Shown: positions 39,301-48,469 of the stretch, in pieces
How the letters are laid out: the number at the start of each line of letters is the position of its first letter
Position numbering within the stretch: position 1 is the first letter of the stretch
Assembly (NCBI RefSeq): GCF_022601975.1
Contig: NZ_JAKVIR010000005.1
Coordinates: 18,318 to 82,317, forward strand
Direction: 5' to 3'
DNA: 64,000 nt
Source: Pontibacter sp. E15-1
Lineage (GTDB): Bacteria; Bacteroidota; Bacteroidia; Cytophagales; Hymenobacteraceae
The notes under the pieces: model-generated
What the model was told of the DNA's origin: nothing
What the model saw: only the letters and a program-made list of their open reading frames with translations
Databases searched by the model: none
Program-made: the position numbers and the translations under genes

Positions 39301-42300
39301 AAGTGAACCTGAACAATTCGGACGAGGACCCTGTGATGGTGCAGCTAACCGCTTATGAGAGTGACAGCACGAGCGTACCAGCCTGGCTACGGTATGAGGG
39401 GAAGACACTTTCGGCAGCGAACAACAACACGTATAACCTGGGTTCAACGGGAAACGAGGTGCTCTTTACCGTAGATGCCAACGCGTTGCAGGGCGGCACG
39501 TATACCGCCACGGTCAAAGCCACTGCTGCAGGCTATACCAGTGCTACTCTATTTATAACGCTGGAAGTGTCGAGCTATGAGGAAGGCTTGCGGCCCTACG
39601 TGACTGCCGTGCGCCCTGAAGACAATGAAATCAGCGTGTCGCTGAGCCAGTCTGTCTCTGTGGATGTGACCTACCCAAGCGGAAAGTCACTGGATGGCAA
39701 CACCGTAAACCCAACAACTGTGAAGCTGTACAGAATTGAGGGAACACAGCGGACCGAACTCTCCGGCACTGCTGTCAACTCCACAGCCGCAGGCGACGCC
39801 ATTACCCTCTCGGCCGCGCTGGCGCTCAACACCACGTATGAGTTTTCCATCACCGATCAGGTAAAGGACGGCAATGGGTATAAGATGGTGCCGTTTACCT
39901 CGCGCTTTACTACGGTCAGCTCCATCGACGACACGCCCACGGACCTTACGGGAGTGGCTTTTCAGGAGCAGATACTGATAGACAACACATTTGGCAGCGA
40001 TGGCTTTACCTCCCTGGTTATTGGGCCAGACAGACGGCTCTATGCCGCTACATCTGGGGGCAAGATTGAACGATGGCGTATTCTGGAGGATGGTACCCTG
40101 TCAGAACACGAGACCATCTCCCCATTTGGGGCGTCTCGGCGCTTGTTGATCGGATTCCGCTTTGACCCGGCAGCCACTGCCACCAATCTGATCGCCTGGA
40201 TTAGCCATTCTTCGCCGGAGTTTGTGAGTGCCCCGGAATGGAGTGGCCAGGTTTCCCGCATTGACCTTAGCTCTCCTACAGCACCTGTTGTAGAGGACTA
40301 CATCGTGAACCTGCCCCGATCTCTTAAAGACCACGCGACCAATGGCATCGACTTCGGTCCGGATGGAGCCCTGTACTTTGTGCAGGGGGGCAACACCGCG
40401 ATGGGAGCACCGGACGCCGCCTGGGGATACAGGCCCGAAAGACTGCTGAGCGGAGCCGTGTTGCGTCTGGATATTGCGTTGGCCCAACAGCAGGTTTTGC
40501 CCATCGACGCGAAAACTGAAGAGGGGGGCACCTATAACCCTTATGCCCCTGGCGCTCCGCTAACCATCTATGCGTCCGGTATCCGGAACGCGTATGATCT
40601 GGTATGGCATAGCAACGGACAACTCTATGTGCCCGCCAACGGTTCGGCGGCCGGAGGCAACGCCCCCGCACTCACGTCTGGCGATACCTGGTCGAACGGC
40701 GAGGTATATACGGGTCCCAACGTGCCTGCCATGAACGACATTCGGGATACACAGAGCGACTACCTTTTCCGCGTTCTTAAGGACGGTTACTATGGTCACC
40801 CCAACGTTTTACGCCACGAGTATATCCTGAACGGAGGTAACCCAACAGCTGAGGTTGACCCTGGGGAAATCACCTGGATGCAGAACGGCAACCAGTTTGG
40901 GTACCCGGTTGGCACGCAGCCTGAGCCTAATTATCGGGGATGGGCCTACGACTTCGGGCTCAATAAATCTCCCAATGGCGTGATAGAGTATAAGAGTGAC
41001 GCTTTCAGCGGAAAATTAAAAGGCAAGCTGCTGGTTTGCCGGTTCAGCGGTGGGGACGACATTATGGTGCTTGAGCCGGGCACGAGCGTTTTAGACATTA
41101 TTCGCGCCACTGAAGGCGCCGCCGTACCGGGGCTTCGTCGGCCATTTGCTAACCCGCTGGATGTTATTGAAGACACACAGACAGGCAATCTTTACATATC
41201 GGAGTATTTTGACGGCAACGGAGACGGACAGCCGCGCATCACGCTGCTAAGGACAACGAACACCACTCCCCCGATTTTAACGAACAGGGTGAATGCAGGC
41301 GGTGTTGATTATGTGGACAGCCAGACCCGCACCTGGTCATCAGACACAGGCTTTTCCGGTGGCCTGACTTCCTCCAAGTCTTTTGACGTATCGGGCACCG
41401 TGGATGATCCGCTGTACCTGAAGTATCGGTATGCCTCCTCCCGACAGCCATTCTTCTACAGTTTGCATGTTTCTCCCGGAACCTACACTGTGAAGCTGCA
41501 CTTTATCGAGCCTTACTTTGGAGCACCTGGAGGAAAAGCGGGAGCCGCAGGCAAAAGGGTTTTCCATGTGGAGATGGAGGGAAAGCGTGTGCTGACCAAC
41601 TTTGATATTTTTGCTCAAGGTGGCGCAGCAACTGCAGTTGTGAAGACCTTCGAGAACGTGGATGTTTCGGATGGGATACTTAGCCTGGAATTTATTTCTG
41701 TGACGGACAATGCCATCATTTCAGCCATTGAAATCGTGGATCCTTCCACCGTGCAAAACTATGCCCTGACCCTAACCACCTCCGGCAGCGGCACCGTATC
41801 CCGCAGCCCCGAGCTCAGCGCATACCCGGCCGGGTCCCAGGTGACGCTGACCGCCACCCCGGCGCAGGGCTATACCTTCTCCGGCTGGAGCGGCAACACC
41901 ACGGCCACCGCAAACCCGCTTACCCTCACCATGGACGCCGACAAGGCTCTGACAGCCACCTTCGCCCCGGCACAGTATACCGTGAGCGCCATAGCAGGCA
42001 CAGGTGGGGCTGTCAGCCTAGTGCCCGAGAAAACGGCATATGCCTACGGTGATACGATTACCTTGACGGCCATACCTGAGCAAGGCTATACCTTCAGCGG
42101 ATGGAGTGGCGATACGGTAAGCACAGAGAACCCACTTACGCTCTATGTTAGCGGTGATGTAAACCTAAGTGCAGCGTTTTCTGCAGCGCAGTATACGGTT
42201 GCGGCTACAGCCAGCACAGGAGGAACCGTGAATGTTCTCCCTGAGAAAGCTGCATACACCTATGGCGATACCATCACGCTGACGGCAACGCCGGAGCAAG

Positions 42301-42755
42301 GCTATAGCTTCAGCGGATGGAGTGGCGATACCGTGAGTACACAGAATCCAATCAGCCTGTATGTCTTCAGGAACCTTTCCGTGAGCGCGGCTTTTAGTGC
42401 CGATAGTACGGTAGCTCCGGCTGGCTTAAGCGCAACTTCCACTGCAACATCCGGCGGTATAACGGGCCAAAGCGCTGCGCATGACGAAACCCGGTTGCTG
42501 ATTACGGTATACCCGAACCCGATGAGAGGGGAGAATGGGAAAGCAGTGCTGGCGAATTTCGGCAAACAGGAACTCGTTACCATTACAGTGTATAGCGCGG
42601 TGGGCGAGACGGTTTATACCACCTCGACAAAGACCGATGATCTGGGCGCAGCCAGCACAGAAATCGTGTTTAGCACGCATTTGAGCAAAGGTGTCTATTT
42701 CATCCGGGCTGTTTCCGCGAAAGGCACCACGCAAACCAAACTGCTGATTGAGTAA
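36354..42755 (+). CDS. giant InlB-repeat / sugar-dehydrogenase-like / malectin T9SS protein
   Basis: 2133 residues. The signal peptide spans about 1-43. A truncated InlB-type repeat (about 45-80) is followed by three copies of an unknown ~146-residue module (SGRSYALGQLAVGVAHYTDR), each trailed by an InlB B-like repeat (pattern TATPxQGYxFxGWSGD). Repeats 4-6 occupy about 740-958. Two Ig-like domains follow (about 961-1190), then a six-bladed propeller like PQQ-dependent soluble glucose dehydrogenases and related sugar-oxidising enzymes (about 1199-1635; DFGPDGALYFVQGG, ASGIRNAYDLVW, YGHPNVLRHEY). A malectin domain (about 1644-1800), three more InlB-like repeats (about 1802-2016) and a type A T9SS sorting domain (about 2046-2133, VYPNPM) complete it. 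It is probably a surface protein that binds polysaccharide and may oxidise sugar. Malectin is shared with the divergent neighbour. Confidence 0.87.
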   Translation: MKLPMNNCYSQRPTTPYTIASIYRIIFATFIILTGMLAPPAMGYSPTVWSGDASAADNPLAVSIKRDKAFSSPLAAAFQTTEDLVSGVAASSGRSYALGQLAVGVAHYTDRAYIVTSVPTALAGAAMVRTANDDKKSTAAALLSFQLSAPATLYVAYDPRATALPAWMSGWLKLPDQVGVNDSKIGHMSLYSKAFPAGSVSLGGNLQAPASGAENNYFVLAKAVDQAAQYTLTVSAGAGGTVARSPDQPAYDGGTSVTLTATPDQGYVFTGWSGDASGTTNPLAVTMNRDKAVSATFAQQTADLVSGVAASSGRSYALGQLAVGVAHYTDRAYIVTSVPTALAGAAIVRTANDDKRSTAAALLSFQLSAPTTLYVAYDPRAIALPAWMSGWLKLPDQVGVNDSKIGHMSLYSKAFPAGSVSLGGNLQAPASGAENNYFVLAKAVDQAAQYTLTVSAGAGGTVARSPDQPAYDGGTSVTLTATPDQGYVFTGWSGDASGTTNPLAVTMNRDKAVSATFAQQTADLVSGVAASSGRSYALGQLAVGVAHYTDRTYTVKSVPSSLSGATLIRTANDDKKSTAAALLSFDLSEAATVYVAYDPRGSTLPAWLSGWQKLTEQVGVNDAKISSMILYSKSFGVGRVSLGGNLQAPASGAENNYFVLAKASGQSAQYTLAVSAGAGGTVSLSPQKSTYTYGETVTLTATPEQGFGFSGWTGDTATVTNPLVLRVTSNMSLSAGFTAGQYTVTATATTGGSVSLVPEKTSYTFGDTITLTATPEQGYTFGGWSGDTVSTENPLTLYVSGDVNLSAGFEATAPANVALTLTTSGNGSVARSPELSSYPAGSQVTLTATPAQGYAFSGWSGDTTATANPLTLTMDADKALTATFTPAQYTVSATAGIGGAVSLVPEKTGYAEGDTITLTAIPEQGYSFNGWTGDTATTLNPLTLIVSGNLALTAGFSMQRELLLFTPTSTTITLSLGQQKELKVNLNNSDEDPVMVQLTAYESDSTSVPAWLRYEGKTLSAANNNTYNLGSTGNEVLFTVDANALQGGTYTATVKATAAGYTSATLFITLEVSSYEEGLRPYVTAVRPEDNEISVSLSQSVSVDVTYPSGKSLDGNTVNPTTVKLYRIEGTQRTELSGTAVNSTAAGDAITLSAALALNTTYEFSITDQVKDGNGYKMVPFTSRFTTVSSIDDTPTDLTGVAFQEQILIDNTFGSDGFTSLVIGPDRRLYAATSGGKIERWRILEDGTLSEHETISPFGASRRLLIGFRFDPAATATNLIAWISHSSPEFVSAPEWSGQVSRIDLSSPTAPVVEDYIVNLPRSLKDHATNGIDFGPDGALYFVQGGNTAMGAPDAAWGYRPERLLSGAVLRLDIALAQQQVLPIDAKTEEGGTYNPYAPGAPLTIYASGIRNAYDLVWHSNGQLYVPANGSAAGGNAPALTSGDTWSNGEVYTGPNVPAMNDIRDTQSDYLFRVLKDGYYGHPNVLRHEYILNGGNPTAEVDPGEITWMQNGNQFGYPVGTQPEPNYRGWAYDFGLNKSPNGVIEYKSDAFSGKLKGKLLVCRFSGGDDIMVLEPGTSVLDIIRATEGAAVPGLRRPFANPLDVIEDTQTGNLYISEYFDGNGDGQPRITLLRTTNTTPPILTNRVNAGGVDYVDSQTRTWSSDTGFSGGLTSSKSFDVSGTVDDPLYLKYRYASSRQPFFYSLHVSPGTYTVKLHFIEPYFGAPGGKAGAAGKRVFHVEMEGKRVLTNFDIFAQGGAATAVVKTFENVDVSDGILSLEFISVTDNAIISAIEIVDPSTVQNYALTLTTSGSGTVSRSPELSAYPAGSQVTLTATPAQGYTFSGWSGNTTATANPLTLTMDADKALTATFAPAQYTVSAIAGTGGAVSLVPEKTAYAYGDTITLTAIPEQGYTFSGWSGDTVSTENPLTLYVSGDVNLSAAFSAAQYTVAATASTGGTVNVLPEKAAYTYGDTITLTATPEQGYSFSGWSGDTVSTQNPISLYVFRNLSVSAAFSADSTVAPAGLSATSTATSGGITGQSAAHDETRLLITVYPNPMRGENGKAVLANFGKQELVTITVYSAVGETVYTTSTKTDDLGAASTEIVFSTHLSKGVYFIRAVSAKGTTQTKLLIE
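36598..38577 (+). repeat. three 660-bp in-frame tandem repeats
   Basis: Period exactly 660 bp (220 codons): units start at about 36598, 37258 and 37918. Bases 36839-37267 are identical to 37499-37927 (429 nt), including synonymous positions; the third unit is diverged. The repeat DNA is visibly more GC-rich than the rest of the gene. Confidence 0.9.
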
Positions 42756-42773
42756 AAGTTTATTTCCTGCACA

Positions 42774-42822
42774 ACGGCGGCTATCCCAAGGGCATGTTCC
42801 TCCGGGGTAGCCGTCGTCTTTT
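42774..42822 (+). terminator. intrinsic terminator of the giant T9SS gene
   Basis: 14-bp stem with two G-U pairs (42774-42787 with 42804-42817), 16-nt loop, followed by CTTTT. It lies 18 nt after the stop codon. Confidence 0.8.
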
Positions 42823-42978
42823 AGGTTTGAAAAGGTAGCTTTGATTTATACCTCTATCAATAGATCAGTGTGCATCACTCCTATTTCTAAGCAAGTGAAA
42901 TTCCACTTCTGGGGGCAGGACTCCGCTTAGGAGAAGACGGGTGGGTTAATCGGTCAGAAGACTGGAACGTCAACTTAT

Positions 42979-43250
42979 ACCATTAGCAAATGGATTTTGC
43001 GCTTTGAAGTATTTTCTGCAGTGTTTACTATCTACTGTTACAAAATGCCCTCTTTTGTCCCCCTTTGAAGGGGGTTAGGGGGATGACACTCCCTGCGGAC
43101 ATTCATATGTGTGGTATTTTAGAAGCTGTTTCTCATCAAGCAAGAGCAGAAATGGGTCTTCCGGCCGCCTTTCATCCCCCTGCCCCCTTCTTCATAGAGG
43201 GCCCCTACCCCCAAGGGGGACTTCTCGAACTGTGCGACTCTCCTGCGTAA
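42979..43250 (+). repeat. G-rich-arm dispersed element, copy A
   Basis: One of three copies (A here; B 50439-50836; C 54967-55375, both inverted relative to A). It has a short G/C-run arm at 43058-43086 and a longer inverted arm at 43171-43223, enclosing a ~85-bp core that is nearly identical in all copies and can be read as MCGILEAVSHQARAEMGLPA. Copy A lacks the outer ~110 bp present beyond one end of B and C. The interval between the giant gene and hrpB holds nothing else apart from the terminator at 42774. Confidence 0.8.
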
Positions 43251-43308
43251 AGTCAATAATAAATTGAAAGTTATAAAGTTACCGAATCTACGTTTCCGTG
43301 TTTTTATC

Positions 43309-45753
43309 CTACCGCTCCCAGTTTATACCCGGGAACACCACCTCCAACTGTCGCTTGATCACGCGGTAATTTCCGTTCCAGAAAGTGCTTATGTCTGATA
43401 CAGTCGTGATTGGCTTCAGATCAGGGGTGAGCAGATGCAGCTCCACGGTCATGTCACCGCCATCCACGTGCGGGTGTTGCTCCCAGCCCAGTATATCCTG
43501 CAACCTGATTTCCAGCTTTGGCGGGAGGCCGTTTGGCTGGTACTCCAGTTCCATTGGGGCTCCATCGGGCAGGTTTATACCTAGCGGGGCCAGCACCTCT
43601 ATCCGGGCCAGCTTCTCAGCATCCAGAAACTTCCCCAGGATCGGGAGCAGTTCCAGCTGCATCAGGTCGTCGGGGTGTTCGATGGCAAAGAGGAGGGGTT
43701 TCAGCCAATTTGCGTTGGTCATGAGCAGTGTGGGCGTGCTCACATCCGGCCACGCTTCCTGAGGTCGCCACTTGCGGAGGCTGAGCACGCGGTTTTGCCA
43801 TTGGGTCACTTCCTCATTGAAATCCAGCAGGTGCTCTCCTTCGTGTTTGATGGCTTCGGAGATGGCCGGTACGCGGTGCTTCTCGTCGGGGGCAGGCAGC
43901 GGTTTGCTTTGCAGCACGATGCTGCCGATGCGGGTATCCAGTGAGGCGGTTAGTTCTCCGTCGTTCACATCCCAGGTGTAGCTCTCCTGCTGTTTTACGA
44001 GCGGAGCCAGGTCGCGGGGGTTGAGCGGCGAGGCCAGGAAAATACGGCCGGGATTATCCTCTCCGCCGGCATGCAGGTGCGCGATGGCCAGCCAGGGCTC
44101 GTGCGCCAGATCATCCCGATGGCCAGCAGAGGCATACTTGCCGTTGGCCAGCTGGAACTGCGCGTTGTTGCCTGGGCGGGCATAGGCGATGCGCTCGGGG
44201 TAGCAATGCGTCAGTAGCACGCCAGTTTCATATTCGTCAAACGTGCCGTTATCCGCCGCAATGCTGAACAGCAAACGGTATGAGCGGGCTACCTTCTCGA
44301 TCTTGCCGAAGCGCTTGCCCTGCCCCTGCTCTTTCCTATACCTCCGCAGGGCCTCTATCCTCAGGTTAATGTCGATGCCGGCGTTTCGGTCCAGCGGGTC
44401 GCGCTCTTCCAGGATGGCGGCAATGTCGGAGGCCAAAGCGGTCTGGTTGCTTTCCTCGGCTTTGAGCAGCATGTGGGCGATGCGCGGGTGGCAGGGCAGC
44501 GCGTGCATTTTCTGGCCATGCGCTGTGATGCGGCCGTTCTCCAGCGCCTGTAGCTGGTGCAGCATTTCGGTGGCATACTGCAAGGCAGCGCGCGGCGGCG
44601 GGTTTAGCCAGGTCAGGCTTCGGATATCCATAATGCCCCACTGCGCCATGTCCAGCACCAGCGAGGCCAGGTCGGCTTCCAGAATTTCGGGGGTGCGGTG
44701 CGGGGCCATGCGCTCCTGCGTGGTTTTGCTCCACATGCGGTAGGCGGTGCCGGGGCCCAGGCGGCCAGCGCGACCGGCTCGCTGGTCGGCGGCGTCTTTG
44801 GAGATGCGCACCGTTTCGAGGCGCGACAAACCCGACTTTGGATCGAAGCGGGAGGTTTTGCCGAAGCCCGTATCCACCACCACCGAAACGCCTTCTATAG
44901 TCAGGCTGGTTTCGGCGATGCTGGTGGCCAGCACCACTTTGCGCCTGCCGTTGCGGTCGGGCATGATGGCGGCGTACTGCTTGCCGAAGGGCAGCATGCC
45001 GAACAGCGGATGGATCTGGAAACCGCGCAGCTGTTTGCGCAGCAGCATCTCCACTTTCCGGATGTCGTTTTCGCCGGGCAGGAACACGAGGATATCCCCT
45101 TCCCGCTCCTTCGCGGCCTGTTGCACCACGCGGGCCGTCATTTCGGGCAGCATGCGGTCGTCGGCCTCGCCGGTATAAATTGTGTCGATGGGGTACTGCC
45201 GCCCCATGCTTTGCGCCACCGGGGCCTTGAGCAGGCTCGTGAGTTGGGGCATGTCCAGGGTGGCCGACATCACCAGGATGCGCAGGTCCGGGCGAAGCGT
45301 GTGCTGCGCCTCCCGGCTCAGGGCCATGGCTACATCGGCATGGATGCTGCGCTCATGAAACTCGTCGAAGATCACGATGCCCACGCCCGTCAGCGCCCTG
45401 TCGCTGTGGATCATGCGGGTAAGGATGCCTTCGGTGATGACCTCGATGCGGGTTTGCTCCGAAATGCGCGTCTCGAAACGGATGCGGTACCCCACGGTCT
45501 GGCCTACCTCCTCGCCCAGCAATTGTGCCAGGCGCTCGGCAATGGTTTTGGCCGCCAAACGCCGGGGCTCCAGCATGATGATCTTCTGGCCCGAAAGCCA
45601 GGCCTCGTCCAGGATAGCCAGCGGCAGCAAAGTGCTCTTACCAGCTCCGGGAGGGGCGTTGACGATCAGCGTGTTCTGTGCCGCCAGGTGCTCCCTAACG
45701 GCAGGTATGATTTCCCGAACGGGAAGGTCTATGGTTAATGGGTTGAAGGGCAA
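43309..45753 (-). CDS. hrpB: ATP-dependent RNA helicase HrpB
   Basis: 814 residues, the normal length for HrpB-type DEAH-box helicases. Motif I is GAGKST (about 36-41), motif Ia PRRLAA, motif II DEFH (about 129, replacing DEAH), motif III SAT, motif V TSIAETSLTIEG and motif VI QRAGRAGR. The C-terminal ~130 residues form the HrpB-specific region (WDVNDGELTASLDTRIG; LPPKLEIRLQDILGWEQHP). No in-frame ATG lies near the family start; the frame opens after a TAA, and the best start is the TTG at 45753, giving MPFNPLTIDLPV. The cellular role of HrpB is poorly known; it is an RNA-dependent ATPase. It lies downstream of the AT-rich operon but differs from it in base composition. Confidence 0.92.
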   Translation of the reverse strand: MPFNPLTIDLPVREIIPAVREHLAAQNTLIVNAPPGAGKSTLLPLAILDEAWLSGQKIIMLEPRRLAAKTIAERLAQLLGEEVGQTVGYRIRFETRISEQTRIEVITEGILTRMIHSDRALTGVGIVIFDEFHERSIHADVAMALSREAQHTLRPDLRILVMSATLDMPQLTSLLKAPVAQSMGRQYPIDTIYTGEADDRMLPEMTARVVQQAAKEREGDILVFLPGENDIRKVEMLLRKQLRGFQIHPLFGMLPFGKQYAAIMPDRNGRRKVVLATSIAETSLTIEGVSVVVDTGFGKTSRFDPKSGLSRLETVRISKDAADQRAGRAGRLGPGTAYRMWSKTTQERMAPHRTPEILEADLASLVLDMAQWGIMDIRSLTWLNPPPRAALQYATEMLHQLQALENGRITAHGQKMHALPCHPRIAHMLLKAEESNQTALASDIAAILEERDPLDRNAGIDINLRIEALRRYRKEQGQGKRFGKIEKVARSYRLLFSIAADNGTFDEYETGVLLTHCYPERIAYARPGNNAQFQLANGKYASAGHRDDLAHEPWLAIAHLHAGGEDNPGRIFLASPLNPRDLAPLVKQQESYTWDVNDGELTASLDTRIGSIVLQSKPLPAPDEKHRVPAISEAIKHEGEHLLDFNEEVTQWQNRVLSLRKWRPQEAWPDVSTPTLLMTNANWLKPLLFAIEHPDDLMQLELLPILGKFLDAEKLARIEVLAPLGINLPDGAPMELEYQPNGLPPKLEIRLQDILGWEQHPHVDGGDMTVELHLLTPDLKPITTVSDISTFWNGNYRVIKRQLEVVFPGINWER

Positions 45754-45840
45754 GGGGAGAATTATTATACGTTATTTAAACAACTATTCTCAGCTACTAA
45801 ACATACTGTAATTAAAGATTACTAGAGAATAAAAAGGTTG

Positions 45841-47781
45841 TCAATATTTATAAAATTCAAACCCTACCCATGTTATAACATTATGAACCCAAGGCAGATG
45901 TATTAAATAACTAATTAGAAATACTGTAATTAATATATAAGCACTAACAAAGAACCAATGTAGCCAATGATTTTTTACAGAATAGTTTCTAGTAATTAAC
46001 CATATTAGGATAACAAATAACCCTAACGAATAGGCTGTCGCTAACATAAATAATACAACTTCAGAAAACAGAACAGCTTTTTCGAAGACTTTGATACTAC
46101 CAGCAGTGAAGAAAACTAACGCTGCAAAAATACTAAGTATTTCAACTTGCTTTCTGTCATGGCTATTAATGAAATGTTGCAAATCTTGCGATTGTTTTTT
46201 TATTTCTTTCTTCTCTGCAACAATTTCAAGCTTTACTTCATGTAAGGTTTGTAGACGTGAATATTCGCGAGATAATGCGTCTCTTTCAATTTTTATTTTA
46301 TTGTAATTAAGAGGCAAGATGAATGATGAAGAGAGGAATATCTCATAATTCTGATTATTAATATCTACCGTTTTTTTACATTCTTTGAATGGTAGCTGAT
46401 ATGCTAAAAAAGCACGATCCCGACACCATTCAAAGTTTTCAAAACATTTTTTCAACACTAAATCTAATTCTGAAAAATCATCATTAATATCTTTTAAATC
46501 TTCACTAGATTGGGCATTTGAAAGCTTCTCTTTTATCTTGTTTTCTAGAAATCTCGAATAATAAAAGTAAGGGAAATAGTTATGCACTTCAGTAGTATCT
46601 TGCAACTCATTGACTGCCTCCAGCTTTGATTTTATTTTCAGATTATCACATTTCTGTAGACATAAAGAGAAACAATTGTTATAGGCATAGTTTTGAGAAA
46701 TAAACGAGGCACGCTTATCAAATAAATCTGTTGAAGATGTATCTGCAATAGTTAAGTCAATTAAATCATTAAATTTATATGTAAGATTTTCTAATTTTTC
46801 AATACTTGGATGGAAGTCTTTTTTGAATTTTATCAATGTATGGTATTCTCCGAATTCTGTCAAAGTACCATTCTTAAGCTTTGGCTCGTATTTTTTGTAT
46901 CTTAGTTTTTGAGCTGAATTTGGCTTCAAATTTTCCTGATAGTGAGAATCAGTTAAATCTTTAAATTCTTTATAATGTGATATACTCAAATCTTCTTTTT
47001 TTACTTCCTTATCTTGAAGCTCATGAGTATAAATATAACTCTGCTCATCTTCCTCAAGGCGTTTCAAAATTTTATAGAGCAAAAAATCACATTTATCTCT
47101 TAATAATACTAAATATGCCGGATCATCTACTCCTTGACTACCTAGTTTCTCCTTTACTTGCAGTAATTCATTTAAGGGTTCTTTAGCAACTAATAATTTA
47201 TGATCTAATGACGCTATTTTTAGATTATACTTCAATAAGTTATAATGATTTCTTGTCTCAAATTCTATTCCAGATATAGCAAGTATAACCTGGACTAAAA
47301 CATCTTCAGTTTTCTCATCTAAGTGGTTAGTTCTAAAAAGAGTTGTTAATTCTGGTTTTTCAAGTTCACTTTCTATTTGATGGATGAAATGCCTAAATAA
47401 AGAAATAGCATCATTGATAACACCATTAAATGAATAAGAAAGTGATGAACTTAAACGGCTATTATAAAAATTAACACCTGCTTCACTTGAAACGGATTTT
47501 AGTCCTTGTTCTATTACAGCACCTATATTTCCAGCAGCTCTTTGTAACTCTGTTAATTTGAGTTTGGCCTGAGAAAATTCTATATAGTTACCAGAAAGTA
47601 ATGTATAATGAAGCGCCCCAAAGATATTTGTTGCTAATAAATCTATTTCTAGTTTAAGTTCCTGTATAAACTGTTCTTCCTGTTCTTCATCGGGTAGACC
47701 TGTAGTGATTGTAGCTGCAGAAAAAAAAGAGTCTGGGAAAGCCGAATTTATTGAAGCTATACAACTATCAATATACTGCAT
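45841..47781 (-). CDS. unknown helical protein with C-terminal membrane segment (candidate toxin/effector)
   Basis: About 646 residues from the ATG at 47781; a TTG at 47793 would add four residues. Residues 1-~530 are charged, largely helical and Lys/Glu/Leu-rich without a recognised domain. A coiled-coil stretch (about 490-540; SREYSRLQTLHEVKLEIVAE) leads into about three transmembrane helices (roughly 547-565, 570-596, 609-628), and the protein ends FEFYKY. The segment HDRKQVEILSIFAALVFF before the first helix recurs, as far as I recall, in uncharacterised bacterial membrane proteins. The gene is very AT-rich compared with hrpB and the Fic gene and overlaps the upstream Panacea-like gene by 14 nt, so the two form an operon. 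If that gene is an antitoxin, this one would be a membrane-acting toxin or defence effector. No homologue is known to me. Confidence 0.65.
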   Translation of the reverse strand: MQYIDSCIASINSAFPDSFFSAATITTGLPDEEQEEQFIQELKLEIDLLATNIFGALHYTLLSGNYIEFSQAKLKLTELQRAAGNIGAVIEQGLKSVSSEAGVNFYNSRLSSSLSYSFNGVINDAISLFRHFIHQIESELEKPELTTLFRTNHLDEKTEDVLVQVILAISGIEFETRNHYNLLKYNLKIASLDHKLLVAKEPLNELLQVKEKLGSQGVDDPAYLVLLRDKCDFLLYKILKRLEEDEQSYIYTHELQDKEVKKEDLSISHYKEFKDLTDSHYQENLKPNSAQKLRYKKYEPKLKNGTLTEFGEYHTLIKFKKDFHPSIEKLENLTYKFNDLIDLTIADTSSTDLFDKRASFISQNYAYNNCFSLCLQKCDNLKIKSKLEAVNELQDTTEVHNYFPYFYYSRFLENKIKEKLSNAQSSEDLKDINDDFSELDLVLKKCFENFEWCRDRAFLAYQLPFKECKKTVDINNQNYEIFLSSSFILPLNYNKIKIERDALSREYSRLQTLHEVKLEIVAEKKEIKKQSQDLQHFINSHDRKQVEILSIFAALVFFTAGSIKVFEKAVLFSEVVLFMLATAYSLGLFVILIWLITRNYSVKNHWLHWFFVSAYILITVFLISYLIHLPWVHNVITWVGFEFYKY

Positions 47782-48340
47782 ATAAAGATTCAACTGAGCT
47801 TAAATGAAATGTTTTCGCTTCATTGCGAATAACCTCAGGAGGTATCGCAAAACTTTGTCTCTTAAAACTTAAAGCAAGTTTATACATAGCTCTCCAAGAA
47901 TACCAACTGTGGCTTAGTTCAACTAAATCCATAGCTGTATATTTTATCAGGTTAGGATTATATCTTTTCAGAGATTCTATGGACTTATCTATTTTGCCCT
48001 TAATTGATTTATCCAATGCCTCCCAATAATTATCTAAATCAATTGAATCCTTTAGTTGTAGATTTCTCGCTGTTAGTATATAAGCTTGCATTTGATCCAA
48101 GTTATCATATACCTGACTTTCTACATGCCCATAAGGCATAGCATAAAAATTATCGAAGTATCCCAATAAATCATCTTCAGAATTGGCTCCGACAGCAGAA
48201 ACGAAAAAATGAAGTTTTATAACTTTTAGTTTACTTAGATCATTGTTTAAAAAGTCAGAATCAAAAGCTTCTTTATACCATTTTGTTAAATGGTAAATTA
48301 CATATTCAAACCCCAATACTTTTTTAGCTACCTCTGTCAT
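47768..48340 (-). CDS. Panacea (DUF4065)-like protein, candidate antitoxin
   Basis: 190 residues from the ATG at 48340; a TTG at 48352 is less likely. The order of motifs fits the Panacea/SocA fold: helix FEYVIYHLTKWYKEAF, then LSKLKVIKLHFFVSAVG (compare the family LxKLxLQKLLYFA pattern), then FDNFYAMPYGHVESQVYDNL (compare EAWxxGPVxPxVY), and a late DLVELSHSWYSW (compare LTHxxxPW) with IPPEVIRNEAKTF. Panacea domains neutralise diverse toxins encoded beside them. The downstream 646-residue gene overlaps this one by 14 nt, as in a toxin-antitoxin pair, though a Panacea partner of that size would be unusual. The match is by eye and distant. AT-rich, probably acquired by transfer. Confidence 0.6.
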   Translation of the reverse strand: MTEVAKKVLGFEYVIYHLTKWYKEAFDSDFLNNDLSKLKVIKLHFFVSAVGANSEDDLLGYFDNFYAMPYGHVESQVYDNLDQMQAYILTARNLQLKDSIDLDNYWEALDKSIKGKIDKSIESLKRYNPNLIKYTAMDLVELSHSWYSWRAMYKLALSFKRQSFAIPPEVIRNEAKTFHLSSVESLYAVY

Positions 48341-48469
48341 AATTGATAGCAATCTACACTATTAAACTTAATATCAAAAAACTTTAATCATTATAACTAT
48401 AATTAAAACATATTGAACTATATATCAATTAATTAGTTACGTTATCTAAATATTTTAGTCTATACCCCC

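Noticed and set aside
44698..45738. 346-codon plus-strand frame inside hrpB
   Set aside because: Antisense to conserved helicase motifs and rich in His, Gly and Ala without any domain.
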